This document shows positions 54,550 to 62,608 of a DNA stretch of 64,000 bases, in pieces; within the stretch, counting starts at the first letter, position 1; every line of letters starts with the position of its first letter. Origin of the DNA: Ktedonobacteria bacterium brp13 (lineage in GTDB: Bacteria; Chloroflexota; Ktedonobacteria; Ktedonobacterales; Ktedonobacteraceae); NCBI GenBank assembly GCA_015099395.1, contig AP024096.1, positions 6,489,485 to 6,553,484 of the forward strand. The letters are read 5' to 3'. The position numbers and the translations under genes are program-made. Under the pieces are notes generated by a model. That model saw only the letters and a program-made list of their open reading frames with translations, had not been told where the DNA came from and did not search any database.

Positions 54550-54865
54550 TCTATCGCGCTATTTTCGCATGAGTGTCTGCTTAAAGAATGAGCGGTAAAA
54601 GGGTTACAGACATGGTTTATATGTATCTAAAAGGCTTGTTTTATATATGCACATAGGAATATAATGAGAGATGAGAGCTATACATCGTATTGTACCTCTT
54701 TGAAACAAAGGAGTTTCGGACATCAGCTGTATCGATGCATATGTGCATATATGTGCTCCATTTTTATGCTCTACGGACTGCTCTATGTCCCGGCTGCTCC
54801 TGCCTTCTTATTGCCTATCTGTTCATTGCAACATGTACATGATTGAAAAGAGGAGAGGACATATC

Positions 54866-55969
54866 ATGCCAGAACAAGATTTTATGCCTATTCAGAGCTT
54901 TGATTTCCTTGAGTTTTACGTTGGCAATGCTAAGCAGGCGGCATATTATTTTCAATATGCCTGGGGTTTTACTCCGATCGCCTTTGCTGGCCTGGAGACG
55001 GGGTTGCGCGATCGGAGTAGTTTTGTCTTGGCGCAAGGTGAGATACGTATCATGCTTACTTCTGCGCTGGGTGCGAGCGGCGAGGTTGCCGATCATGTGT
55101 ACCAGCATGGGGATGGTGTGAAGGTGGTTGCGTTGCGCGTTGAGAATGCGCGGCGAGCCTATCAAGAGGCAACCCAGCGTGGTGCTCAAGGCGTGATGGA
55201 ACCGACAGAGCGGAGTGACGAGTTTGGCCAGGTAGTGCTTGCTTCGATTGCGGCCTATGGTGAGACGGTGCATATGTTTGTGGAGCGTGACGTGTACCGA
55301 GGTGCCTTCTTACCTGGTTTTCAAGCGGTGAATAACTCTGGGCGTATTCACGATGATGCTGTTGGTATTATTGGCATCGATCATGTTGTCGGCAATGTTG
55401 AGCTTGGGAAGATGGATGAGTGGGTGCAATTTTATGAGCATGTTATGGGCTTCACGCAACTGATGCATTTTGATGATCGGGCGATCAGTACTGAGTACTC
55501 GGCATTGATGTCGAAGGTTATGCAGAATGGTAGTGGGCGTATCAAGCTGCCGATCAATGAACCTGCTCCTGGGCGGCGGAAATCGCAGATCGAGGAGTAC
55601 CTGGACTTCTATGATGGTCCTGGTGTCCAGCATATCGCTCTGACGACCGATGATATTATTACGACGGTTCGTAATCTGATGGCGCGTGGTGTTGATTTTC
55701 TCTCGACCCCCATGACGTATTATGAAGATATGAAGGACCGTGCTGATACTATTGAAGAGGATCTGCATCAACTGGCTGAGTTGGGTATCCTGGTTGATTA
55801 TGATGAAGATGGCTATCTATTACAGATCTTCTCGCAACCTATCGGTAACCGGCCTACCGTTTTCTTTGAGATTATTGAGCGTAAAGGTGCTCATGGCTTC
55901 GGTGAAGGCAACTTTAAGGCCCTGTTCGAGGCGCTGGAGCGGCAGCAGGAACTGCGTGGCAATCTCTAG
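54866..55969 (+). CDS. hpd: 4-hydroxyphenylpyruvate dioxygenase
   Basis: Converts 4-hydroxyphenylpyruvate to homogentisate, the committed step of tyrosine catabolism. Two vicinal-oxygen-chelate halves are visible. The iron ligands in the C-terminal half are His173 (GIDHVVG), His256 (VQHIAL) and Glu335 (FFEIIERKG), exactly as expected. The conserved GRRKSQIEEYLDFY (236-249) and the C-terminal gate helix GFGEGNFKALFEALE (344-358) are present. 367 residues is normal. Start at ATG 54866 behind AGGAGAGG. It is the first gene of an hpd-FAH-hmgA cluster on the plus strand, 38 bases before the FAH gene. Confidence 0.97.
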   Translation: MPEQDFMPIQSFDFLEFYVGNAKQAAYYFQYAWGFTPIAFAGLETGLRDRSSFVLAQGEIRIMLTSALGASGEVADHVYQHGDGVKVVALRVENARRAYQEATQRGAQGVMEPTERSDEFGQVVLASIAAYGETVHMFVERDVYRGAFLPGFQAVNNSGRIHDDAVGIIGIDHVVGNVELGKMDEWVQFYEHVMGFTQLMHFDDRAISTEYSALMSKVMQNGSGRIKLPINEPAPGRRKSQIEEYLDFYDGPGVQHIALTTDDIITTVRNLMARGVDFLSTPMTYYEDMKDRADTIEEDLHQLAELGILVDYDEDGYLLQIFSQPIGNRPTVFFEIIERKGAHGFGEGNFKALFEALERQQELRGNL

Positions 55970-56007
55970 TTTTTTCTTGTAGCTGGATAGAAACAGAGGA
56001 TGCTTGT

Positions 56008-56952
56008 ATGAAATTGGTAACGATGCGCGACGATCAGGGGCGAACCTCCGCTGGTCTGTTGTTGCTCGATCATGATAACGGTATACAAGATGCTCCTGGT
56101 GCTGCTGGTGCTGCAACAGTACTGGCGCTACCGTATGCCGATCTACTCTCCCTCCTGCGTGATGAAGATGGTCTTGTCCAGGCACGGAGCATACTTGCTG
56201 ATAAGAACGTTGCTCAACGCTATCCGCTCTCTTCTGTGCAACTGCTCGCCCCTTTGCCTGAGCCTCCGAGTCTGCGTGACTTCTATGCCTTTGAGCAGCA
56301 TGTAAAGGCGGCACGTCGTCAACGCGGCCTGGAGATCCTGCCCGAATGGTATGAGTTCCCAACCTTCTACTTCTCAAACTGTAGTGAGATCTACGGACCA
56401 GAGGCGGCGATCCCCTATCCTGTTGGCTCGCAGGCTCTGGACTATGAATTAGAGCTTGCCTGCGTGATTGGTCGGGAGGGCAAGAATATCGCGGCTGAAG
56501 AGGCGGACCAGTATATCGCTGGTTACCTGATCATGAATGATTGGAGTGCACGAGATATTCAACGCCAGGATATGGTGCTCGGTCTGGGTCCTGGTAAAGG
56601 GAAAGACTTCGCGACGTCACTCGGTCCATGGTTAGTCACATCCGATGAACTTGTAAGGTATAAGCTTGGCGAAGTTGGTGAAGAGCGCTATGACCTGACG
56701 ATGCAGGCATGGGTCAATGGTCAATTGCTCTCCTCCAACAACTTCAAGACAATCTACTATAGCTTCTCGCGGATGATTGCCTGGGCCTCGCATAACGCCC
56801 GTCTGCGTGTCGGCGATGTGTTGGGTTCGGGAACAGTTGGTAGTGGCTGCCTGCTAGAACTGGGTCAGCAGAGACATCCCTGGCTCAGGCGCGGCGATGT
56901 CGTGGAGATGGAGATTACAGGACTGGGTCGCTTGCGTAATCGTATTGAGTAA
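56008..56952 (+). CDS. Fumarylacetoacetate hydrolase-family protein
   Basis: Placed between hpd and hmgA, it most likely performs the last step of homogentisate breakdown (fumarylacetoacetate to fumarate and acetoacetate). The FAH-fold metal residues are in LDYELELACVIG (Glu147, Glu149) and MNDWSARD (Asp178), with GPGKGKDFATSLGPW (about 194-208) next. 314 residues is shorter than mammalian-type FAH (about 420), so it belongs to the short bacterial FAH/isomerase group, whose members differ in substrate; maleylacetoacetate isomerase is not seen nearby. The assignment to fumarylacetoacetase rests on context. Confidence 0.85.
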   Translation: MKLVTMRDDQGRTSAGLLLLDHDNGIQDAPGAAGAATVLALPYADLLSLLRDEDGLVQARSILADKNVAQRYPLSSVQLLAPLPEPPSLRDFYAFEQHVKAARRQRGLEILPEWYEFPTFYFSNCSEIYGPEAAIPYPVGSQALDYELELACVIGREGKNIAAEEADQYIAGYLIMNDWSARDIQRQDMVLGLGPGKGKDFATSLGPWLVTSDELVRYKLGEVGEERYDLTMQAWVNGQLLSSNNFKTIYYSFSRMIAWASHNARLRVGDVLGSGTVGSGCLLELGQQRHPWLRRGDVVEMEITGLGRLRNRIE

Positions 56953-57065
56953 CATGCTGCAGGTATGATGTAAGTAGTGTTCGTATTGCTGATGAGTTGA
57001 TAATTACAATGCATGTTGATGATGACAATGCATAGAGCGATAGATAAGAAGGAGGAGGAGCAACG

Positions 57066-58259
57066 ATGCCTGCCTATCATCGTCTGGGTGAGGTTCCACC
57101 AAAGCGGCATACGCAATTTCGTAAGGCTGATGGTTCCCTGTATTCCGAAGAGGTCTTCGGAACCGAGGGTTTCTCCGGCAACTATTCGATACTTTATTAC
57201 CATTATCCCCCTACGCGCATAACGAAGTTTGCGCCACTGAGTCTTCCATCTGCTACGCAGGCGCGGCCCAATGTGCCTGAGATCTGGCATGAAGGGGTGC
57301 AGCGTCATCATCACCTTAAGTCTGCGGCTCTGGGCGGCAAAGGTGATGCTGTACAGGGTCGCCAGATCGTCATGTACAATCAGGATGTTGCGATCGGTGT
57401 CGCGAAGCCTACGGAGACGATGGACTATTATTATCGTTCGGGCGATGCTGATCTGGTCTATTTTGTCCAGGCTGGCGAGGGCGTGTGCGAGTCCGTCTTT
57501 GGTGCGCTCCCCTTTCACTCAGGTGACTATATCGTTATCCCGCGTGGCACGACCTTTCGTTTTGATCTGCCCTCTTTGGGGCGGACAACTGTCACATTTC
57601 TAACAATAGAGGCCCACGGCACGATCGAGCCACCGCATCGTTACTATAATCACCAGGGACAGTTGCTGGAGCATGCTCCGTATTGTGAGCGGGATATTCG
57701 TCGTCCAGAAGAGCTGATCACCCATACAGAAGCGGGCGAGTTCGAGGTGCGTGTCAAAGTTGGTGACACAATCACGTGTTATACGTACGATCATCACCCG
57801 CTCAACGTTGTCGGCTGGGATGGCTGTGCGTATCCCTGGATCTTTAATATTCACGACTTTGAGCCGATTACTGGTCGCGTCCATCAGCCCCCGCCTGTGC
57901 ACCAGACCTTCCAGGGACCCAACTTTGTTGTCTGTTCGTTTGTGCCACGTAAGCTCGACTATCATCCATTATCGGTACCGGTCCCCTATAATCATAGCAA
58001 TATCGATAGCGACGAACTTCTCTACTACGTCAACGGCAACTTTGGGAGTCGGCGCGGTATCGAGCAGGAATCTCTGACGTTACATCCACGGGGTATTCCC
58101 CATGGTCCACAACCTGGCGTCGTCGAGCAGAGCCTGGGCGCGGAGCGCACAGAAGAGATGGCTGTCATGATTGATACCTTCAAACCCTTGCTGCTCACCA
58201 GCGTCGCGCAAGCTATCGACGACCCCTCTTATCCCTACAGTTGGAGTGGACAGGTGTAG
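57066..58259 (+). CDS. hmgA: Homogentisate 1,2-dioxygenase
   Basis: Opens the aromatic ring of homogentisate to maleylacetoacetate. Cupin-type fold. VHQTFQG places the catalytic His at 279 and is followed by NFVVCSFVPR (286-295), a family hallmark. Iron ligands are predicted at His310 (YNHSN), Glu317 (SDELLYY) and His346 (GIPHGPQPG). 397 residues is short compared with the 430-440 residue proteobacterial enzymes but typical of the compact bacterial form. GGAGGAGGAG precedes the ATG at 57066. Last gene of the tyrosine-degradation cluster, 113 bases after the FAH gene. Confidence 0.93.
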   Translation: MPAYHRLGEVPPKRHTQFRKADGSLYSEEVFGTEGFSGNYSILYYHYPPTRITKFAPLSLPSATQARPNVPEIWHEGVQRHHHLKSAALGGKGDAVQGRQIVMYNQDVAIGVAKPTETMDYYYRSGDADLVYFVQAGEGVCESVFGALPFHSGDYIVIPRGTTFRFDLPSLGRTTVTFLTIEAHGTIEPPHRYYNHQGQLLEHAPYCERDIRRPEELITHTEAGEFEVRVKVGDTITCYTYDHHPLNVVGWDGCAYPWIFNIHDFEPITGRVHQPPPVHQTFQGPNFVVCSFVPRKLDYHPLSVPVPYNHSNIDSDELLYYVNGNFGSRRGIEQESLTLHPRGIPHGPQPGVVEQSLGAERTEEMAVMIDTFKPLLLTSVAQAIDDPSYPYSWSGQV

Positions 58260-58558
58260 CTGTACCTGTCAAACAAGTGTGCCATACCTGTCAAAAAGGA
58301 GTGCAAGGATGTCCACACAGCTTTTGATGTCTCCATATGGATACTTGAAAGAAATTTGTATATATGAGATGATATCAAAAAACATAACCATCCTTGCACA
58401 CCACAAACCACTCGACTGGATCAATCCCCAGCGGAGTTGCAACCTCATTGAGTGCTAGATTGCGTGATCATTCTTTATAATGCTCTATCTGCCTTCTGCA
58501 CACCGGGCAAGGGATAGCAGTTATGCTTATGCTCAAAAATTCATATGGAGACACGATT
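58260..58558 (+). promoter_or_regulatory. leuC upstream region
   Basis: 299 bases. A direct repeat of ACCTGTCAAA-AAG-GTGC type occurs at 58264-58283 and 58286-58305 with a 22-bp period, and a -10-like TATAAT at 58476-58481. No T-box or leader-peptide pattern was recognised. Confidence 0.5.
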
Positions 58559-59962
58559 ATGCCAAAGACGATGTTTGACAAGATCTGGGATGCGCATGTT
58601 GTTCGTGATGAACCCGGAGAGTCTACCGTTCTCTACATCGATCGTCATCTGGTACACGAGACGACCTCCCCACAGGCGTTTGCCGGTCTTAGAACCAGCG
58701 GGCGTACCGTGCATCGCCCCGATGCTACCGTTGCGGTCCTTGACCATAACGTTCCTACGGTCAACAATCGCCGCATGCTCGATGTCGTAGACCAGGCCAG
58801 TACGCTCTGTATCACGACATTGGAGCAGAATGCTCAGGATTTCGGTGTGACGCTCTACGATATGAAGGATACTAACCAGGGTATCGTCCACGTCATTGGG
58901 CCAGATCTTGGTCTGACACTACCAGGTATGACACTGGTTTGCGGTGACTCGCATACATCGACGCATGGAGCTCTTGGCGTCTTTGCGATGGGCATTGGCA
59001 CGAGCGAAGTTGAGCATGTGCTGGCAACTCAGTGTCTCTTACAGACAAAGCCGAAGACCATGAATATCCGTATCGAAGGAACGCTGGGTACTGGCGTGAC
59101 AGCGAAAGATATGGCGCTAGGAGTTATCGGTCGCCTGGGTACCGGTGTTGGGACAGGATACGTGATCGAGTTCAGCGGCTCAGCTGTACGTAGCCTCTCG
59201 ATGGATGGCCGCATGACGCTCTGTAATATGGCAATCGAGGCCGGTGCACGTGCTGGTATGGTTGCACCTGATGAGACGACTTTTGCTTATATCAAAGAAC
59301 GTCCCTTAGCGCCAAAAGGCGAACTCTTTGAGCAGGCCGTCGAGGCCTGGAAGCAGTTGGCTAGCGATCCAGGTGCGACGTTTGATGCAGTCCATGAGGT
59401 CAATATCGATGGCTTGCGGCCACAGGTTACCTGGGGCACCAATCCTGGTATGGTGATTGATGTGACTGGTGTAGTCCCTGATCCGGCACAGGAGCAGGAC
59501 GTGGTCAAACGTCAGAGCTACACGCGTGCCTTACAGTATATGGGCTTAACACCGGGTCAGAAGATTGAAGATATCAAGCTGAATACCGTCTTCATTGGAT
59601 CGTGTACTAATTCGCGTCTCGATGATCTGCGTATGGCGGCCCAGTATGTAGAGGGCAAGCAGGTTGCACCGGATATCCGTGCGATCGTCGTACCTGGTTC
59701 AACACGAGTGCGCTTGACTGCTGAAGAAGAGGGGTTAGCCGATATTTTCCGTGCGGCAGGTTTTGAGTGGCGCGAGGCCGGTTGTAGCATGTGTATCGCT
59801 ATGAATGGTGATCGCTTGAGCGATGGCGAGCGTTGTGCCTCGACTAGCAATCGTAACTTTGAAGGCCGCCAGGGACGTGGAGGTCGTACACACCTTGTGA
59901 GTCCCGCTATGGCTGCTGCTGCTGCGATCGCTGGACACTTTGTGGATATTCAGGAACAGTAG
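58559..59962 (+). CDS. leuC: 3-isopropylmalate dehydratase, large subunit
   Basis: Isomerises 2- to 3-isopropylmalate in leucine synthesis, as a heterodimer with LeuD. Aconitase-type 4Fe-4S ligands are visible: IGSCTNSR (first Cys) and AGCSMC (the CxxC pair) near residues 347 and 405-412. Start MPKTMFDKIWDAHVV and the GDSHTSTHGALG motif near 130 are typical. 467 residues is standard. Start at ATG 58559 with GGAG eight bases upstream; an earlier in-frame ATG at 58523 lacks one. Followed by leuD after 21 bases in an obvious operon. No leuA or leuB is in the window. Confidence 0.96.
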   Translation: MPKTMFDKIWDAHVVRDEPGESTVLYIDRHLVHETTSPQAFAGLRTSGRTVHRPDATVAVLDHNVPTVNNRRMLDVVDQASTLCITTLEQNAQDFGVTLYDMKDTNQGIVHVIGPDLGLTLPGMTLVCGDSHTSTHGALGVFAMGIGTSEVEHVLATQCLLQTKPKTMNIRIEGTLGTGVTAKDMALGVIGRLGTGVGTGYVIEFSGSAVRSLSMDGRMTLCNMAIEAGARAGMVAPDETTFAYIKERPLAPKGELFEQAVEAWKQLASDPGATFDAVHEVNIDGLRPQVTWGTNPGMVIDVTGVVPDPAQEQDVVKRQSYTRALQYMGLTPGQKIEDIKLNTVFIGSCTNSRLDDLRMAAQYVEGKQVAPDIRAIVVPGSTRVRLTAEEEGLADIFRAAGFEWREAGCSMCIAMNGDRLSDGERCASTSNRNFEGRQGRGGRTHLVSPAMAAAAAIAGHFVDIQEQ

Positions 59963-59983
59963 CGCAAGAGGAGCCGAGTAGAT

Positions 59984-60610
59984 ATGGAACCATTTATTCA
60001 ACTGAGCAGTCTGGTGATTCCACTGGATCGTGCCAACGTCAATACGGATGAGATCATCCCTGCCCGTTTCTTGAAGACTATTCAACGCAACGGCTTTGAG
60101 AACGCTCTCTTCGCCGATTGGCGCTTTGCGTCCGATGGTAAGACACCACGAGCTGATTTTGTGCTCAACCAGTCGCGCTATCAGGGCGGAAAGATCTTGC
60201 TGGCCGGTGATAACTTTGGCTGCGGATCATCGCGCGAGCATGCTCCCTGGGCGCTTTATGACTATGGTATTCGCTGCGTCATTGCACCGAGCTTCGCCGA
60301 TATCTTCTATAACAACTGTTTCAACAACGGCATCCTGCCGGCTACTCTCCCGGCGGCGGTTGTGAAAGATCTGTTGCAGGAAGCTACAGCGCAGGAAGGC
60401 TATCAACTTAACGTAGATCTCGCAACGCAGAAGGTTACGGCTACTGATGGTCGTGAGTTCTCCTTCGTTATTGATTCTTTTAAGAAGGAGTCTTTACTGC
60501 AAGGATTGGACAATATCGGTTGGACGCTCTCTCACGGTGACGATATTGCAAACTATGAGTCGCGCCGTAAGCAAGAGGCTCCCTGGCTTTTCGCCCGGCA
60601 GCCTGCATAA
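59984..60610 (+). CDS. leuD: 3-isopropylmalate dehydratase, small subunit
   Basis: Swivel domain of isopropylmalate isomerase; partner of the LeuC just upstream. Diagnostic segments: VIPLDRANVNTDEIIPARFLK (N-terminal), GDNFGCGSSREHAPWAL (about 77-93), which binds the substrate carboxylate, and SFADIFYNNCFNNGILP (about 106-122). 208 residues is typical of the leuD1 type. A GAGGAG-like site lies before the ATG at 59984. Operon ends at the terminator 60691-60732. Confidence 0.96.
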   Translation: MEPFIQLSSLVIPLDRANVNTDEIIPARFLKTIQRNGFENALFADWRFASDGKTPRADFVLNQSRYQGGKILLAGDNFGCGSSREHAPWALYDYGIRCVIAPSFADIFYNNCFNNGILPATLPAAVVKDLLQEATAQEGYQLNVDLATQKVTATDGREFSFVIDSFKKESLLQGLDNIGWTLSHGDDIANYESRRKQEAPWLFARQPA

Positions 60611-60690
60611 TATTATCGCGCAAGTTTTGTCGTAGCGGCCGTAGCGGTAATCCTCGCAGATCCTCTGAGTGCGCTCTATAGACGTATATA

Positions 60691-60732
60691 AAGAGCCAGT
60701 CAACCATTATTAGCATGGTGGCTGGCTCTTTT
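60691..60732 (+). terminator. leuCD terminator
   Basis: AAGAGCCAG...ACCAT and ATGGT...CTGGCTCTT form a long stem with one bulge around TATTAGC, followed by Ts. Confidence 0.85.
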
Positions 60733-60873
60733 ATATTGACTTTTTTGGGCTGTATTTAGCCTTCATTTATTTGCGGAACTGCCGATTGGAATAATTGGGA
60801 CGCGTGCATAACGCGAGGCTATAGATGGACGCTATCTCGTGTGAGGAGGGTAGTATTGTTGAAGGAGCACCGC

Positions 60874-62415
60874 ATGAGTATTCTACGCACAAAATCCATA
60901 GAGCAGTCCATTCGTGATACTGAAGAGCCCGAACACCAGTTGAGTAAGGTGCTGGGACCCCTGGATCTGATTGTCTTTGGGATTGGCGTGATTATTGGGA
61001 CGGGCATCTTTGTACTGACCGGGGTTGGCGCTGCGACGAAGGCAGGGCCAGCGATTGCGATCTCGTTTGTGGTTGCGGGTATCGCCTGTGGTCTGGCAGC
61101 GCTCTGTTACGCGGAGTTCGCCAGTGCAGTACCGGTAGCAGGTAGCGCTTACACCTTTTCGTATGCCTCGTTGGGTGAGTTTATTGCCTGGATTATTGGT
61201 TGGGATCTGGTGCTGGAGTTCATTGTTGGCGCTGCGGCGGTCTCTATTGGTTGGTCGCAGTATTTCGCCCAGATCTTTGCCAGTATCGGTCTGGCTCTCC
61301 CGAAGGCTATTGCGGGTGGACCTGGATCGGTTATTAATATCCCGGCTGCCATGATTGTGCTTATTCTGACCTGCATCATACTGGTTGGAGTGCGTAAGAG
61401 TGCGCGTTTCAATGCTGTCGTGACTGGCATCAAGCTATTGGTGCTAGCTTTTTTTATCATTGTCGGGATCTTTTTTATCAAGACGGTGAACTGGCAGCCC
61501 TTTATCCCTGCTCCACAACCGGTTCCGGCTGTGGCTGGTGGTTTTTGGGATACACCGTTTATTCAAGTTCTGACGGGTAGTGCGCAGCAGGTCTTTGGTT
61601 GGCCCGGTATTATGGCTGGTGCTGCCTCGGTCTTCTTTGCGTATATCGGTTTTGACGTGGTGGCGACGACAGCTGAAGAGACCAAAAATCCGCAGCGCGA
61701 TGTGCCGATCGGTATTATCGGCTCATTGCTCATCTGTACGGTGCTCTATATTATCGTCTCGCTCATCCTGACTGGTATTGTCCCCTACACCAAATTGAAT
61801 AATGCGGCTCCGATGGCGGTGGCCTTTGATCAGATCGGCCTGCCCTGGGCCGCAGCACTTGTCTCCCTCGGTGCGATCTGTGGTCTGACCGCTGTTGTGA
61901 TGATTTTGATGATGGGTCAGAGCCGAGTCTTCTTTGCTATGAGTCGGGATAATCTGTTGCCGACCTGGTTCTCAAAGGTACACCCACGCTACCAGACGCC
62001 CTATCGTATCAATATTATTACGGGCATCATTATCGCCGTTATCGCTGCCTTCACGCCGATTGATGCGGTTGCTGATCTGGTCAATATTGGGACGCTGCTC
62101 GCCTTTGTGCTGGTCTCCATCGGCGTGATTGTGTTGAGGCGTACACGACCAGAGATGAAGCGCTCTTTCCGCACCCCCTGGGTGCCGGTCGTTCCTATCC
62201 TGGCGTCGCTGGTCTGCTTCTACTTGATGCTTGCGTTACCTGTAGTGACATGGGCTCGTTTTATTGCCTGGTTGGTACTGGGCTTTATTGTCTATTTCGC
62301 GTACGGTATGCGTCATAGCCGCCTCGGAAAAGAGGAGATGAGCTTGATTGGCAACGCTACGCTGGCGATCGATCCGGATACGGCCTCTGGCGAAGAGCCA
62401 GTGGCGCTGGATTAA
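60874..62415 (+). CDS. APC-family amino acid permease (cationic amino acid transporter type)
   Basis: Secondary transporter with about 12 hydrophobic helices over 513 residues. The first helix has the APC substrate loop FGIGVIIGTGIFVLTG (about 35-50). GFDVVATTAEETKNPQRDVPIG (near 268-289) is the typical TM6-loop signature of CAT-like permeases. The N-terminus RTKSIEQSIRDTEEPEHQLSK is cytoplasmic. Start at ATG 60874 behind AAGGAG; an in-frame GTG at 60841 is an alternative. The paralogue at 62609 follows on the same strand after a terminator. Confidence 0.9.
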   Translation: MSILRTKSIEQSIRDTEEPEHQLSKVLGPLDLIVFGIGVIIGTGIFVLTGVGAATKAGPAIAISFVVAGIACGLAALCYAEFASAVPVAGSAYTFSYASLGEFIAWIIGWDLVLEFIVGAAAVSIGWSQYFAQIFASIGLALPKAIAGGPGSVINIPAAMIVLILTCIILVGVRKSARFNAVVTGIKLLVLAFFIIVGIFFIKTVNWQPFIPAPQPVPAVAGGFWDTPFIQVLTGSAQQVFGWPGIMAGAASVFFAYIGFDVVATTAEETKNPQRDVPIGIIGSLLICTVLYIIVSLILTGIVPYTKLNNAAPMAVAFDQIGLPWAAALVSLGAICGLTAVVMILMMGQSRVFFAMSRDNLLPTWFSKVHPRYQTPYRINIITGIIIAVIAAFTPIDAVADLVNIGTLLAFVLVSIGVIVLRRTRPEMKRSFRTPWVPVVPILASLVCFYLMLALPVVTWARFIAWLVLGFIVYFAYGMRHSRLGKEEMSLIGNATLAIDPDTASGEEPVALD

Positions 62416-62448
62416 GTGTCCCTGTATCGTCCTTACTAGAAGCTTGTA

Positions 62449-62487
62449 AAGAAGTCGGAGGGCATCTTGCTCTCCAGCTTCTTTTTT
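62449..62487 (+). terminator. Terminator between the two permease genes
   Basis: AAGAAG...GGAG and CTCC...CTTCTT stem followed by six Ts. Confidence 0.75.
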
Positions 62488-62608
62488 GGGGAAGTATGAT
62501 CGCCAGGACAGGTTCTCATGCCTGCTTGTTACTCTTCTTTCGCTATAGACGTGGTATGTGATATGGAATTGGTATTGAGCGTCTGGCTAGCGATAGGGAG
62601 CGTGTAAC

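Larger units (their letters stand above)
54386..54865. other. Region between XRE regulator and hpd
   Basis: 480 bases with two strong hairpins (54413-54450, 54475-54549). The rest is AT-rich with ATATGTGCATATATGTGC-like purine/pyrimidine alternation near 54739-54758 upstream of hpd. Confidence 0.45.

Noticed and set aside
53796..54865. Mobile element around the small XRE gene
   Set aside because: No integrase, transposase, direct-repeat ends or tRNA attachment site is visible; flanking genes are ordinary.
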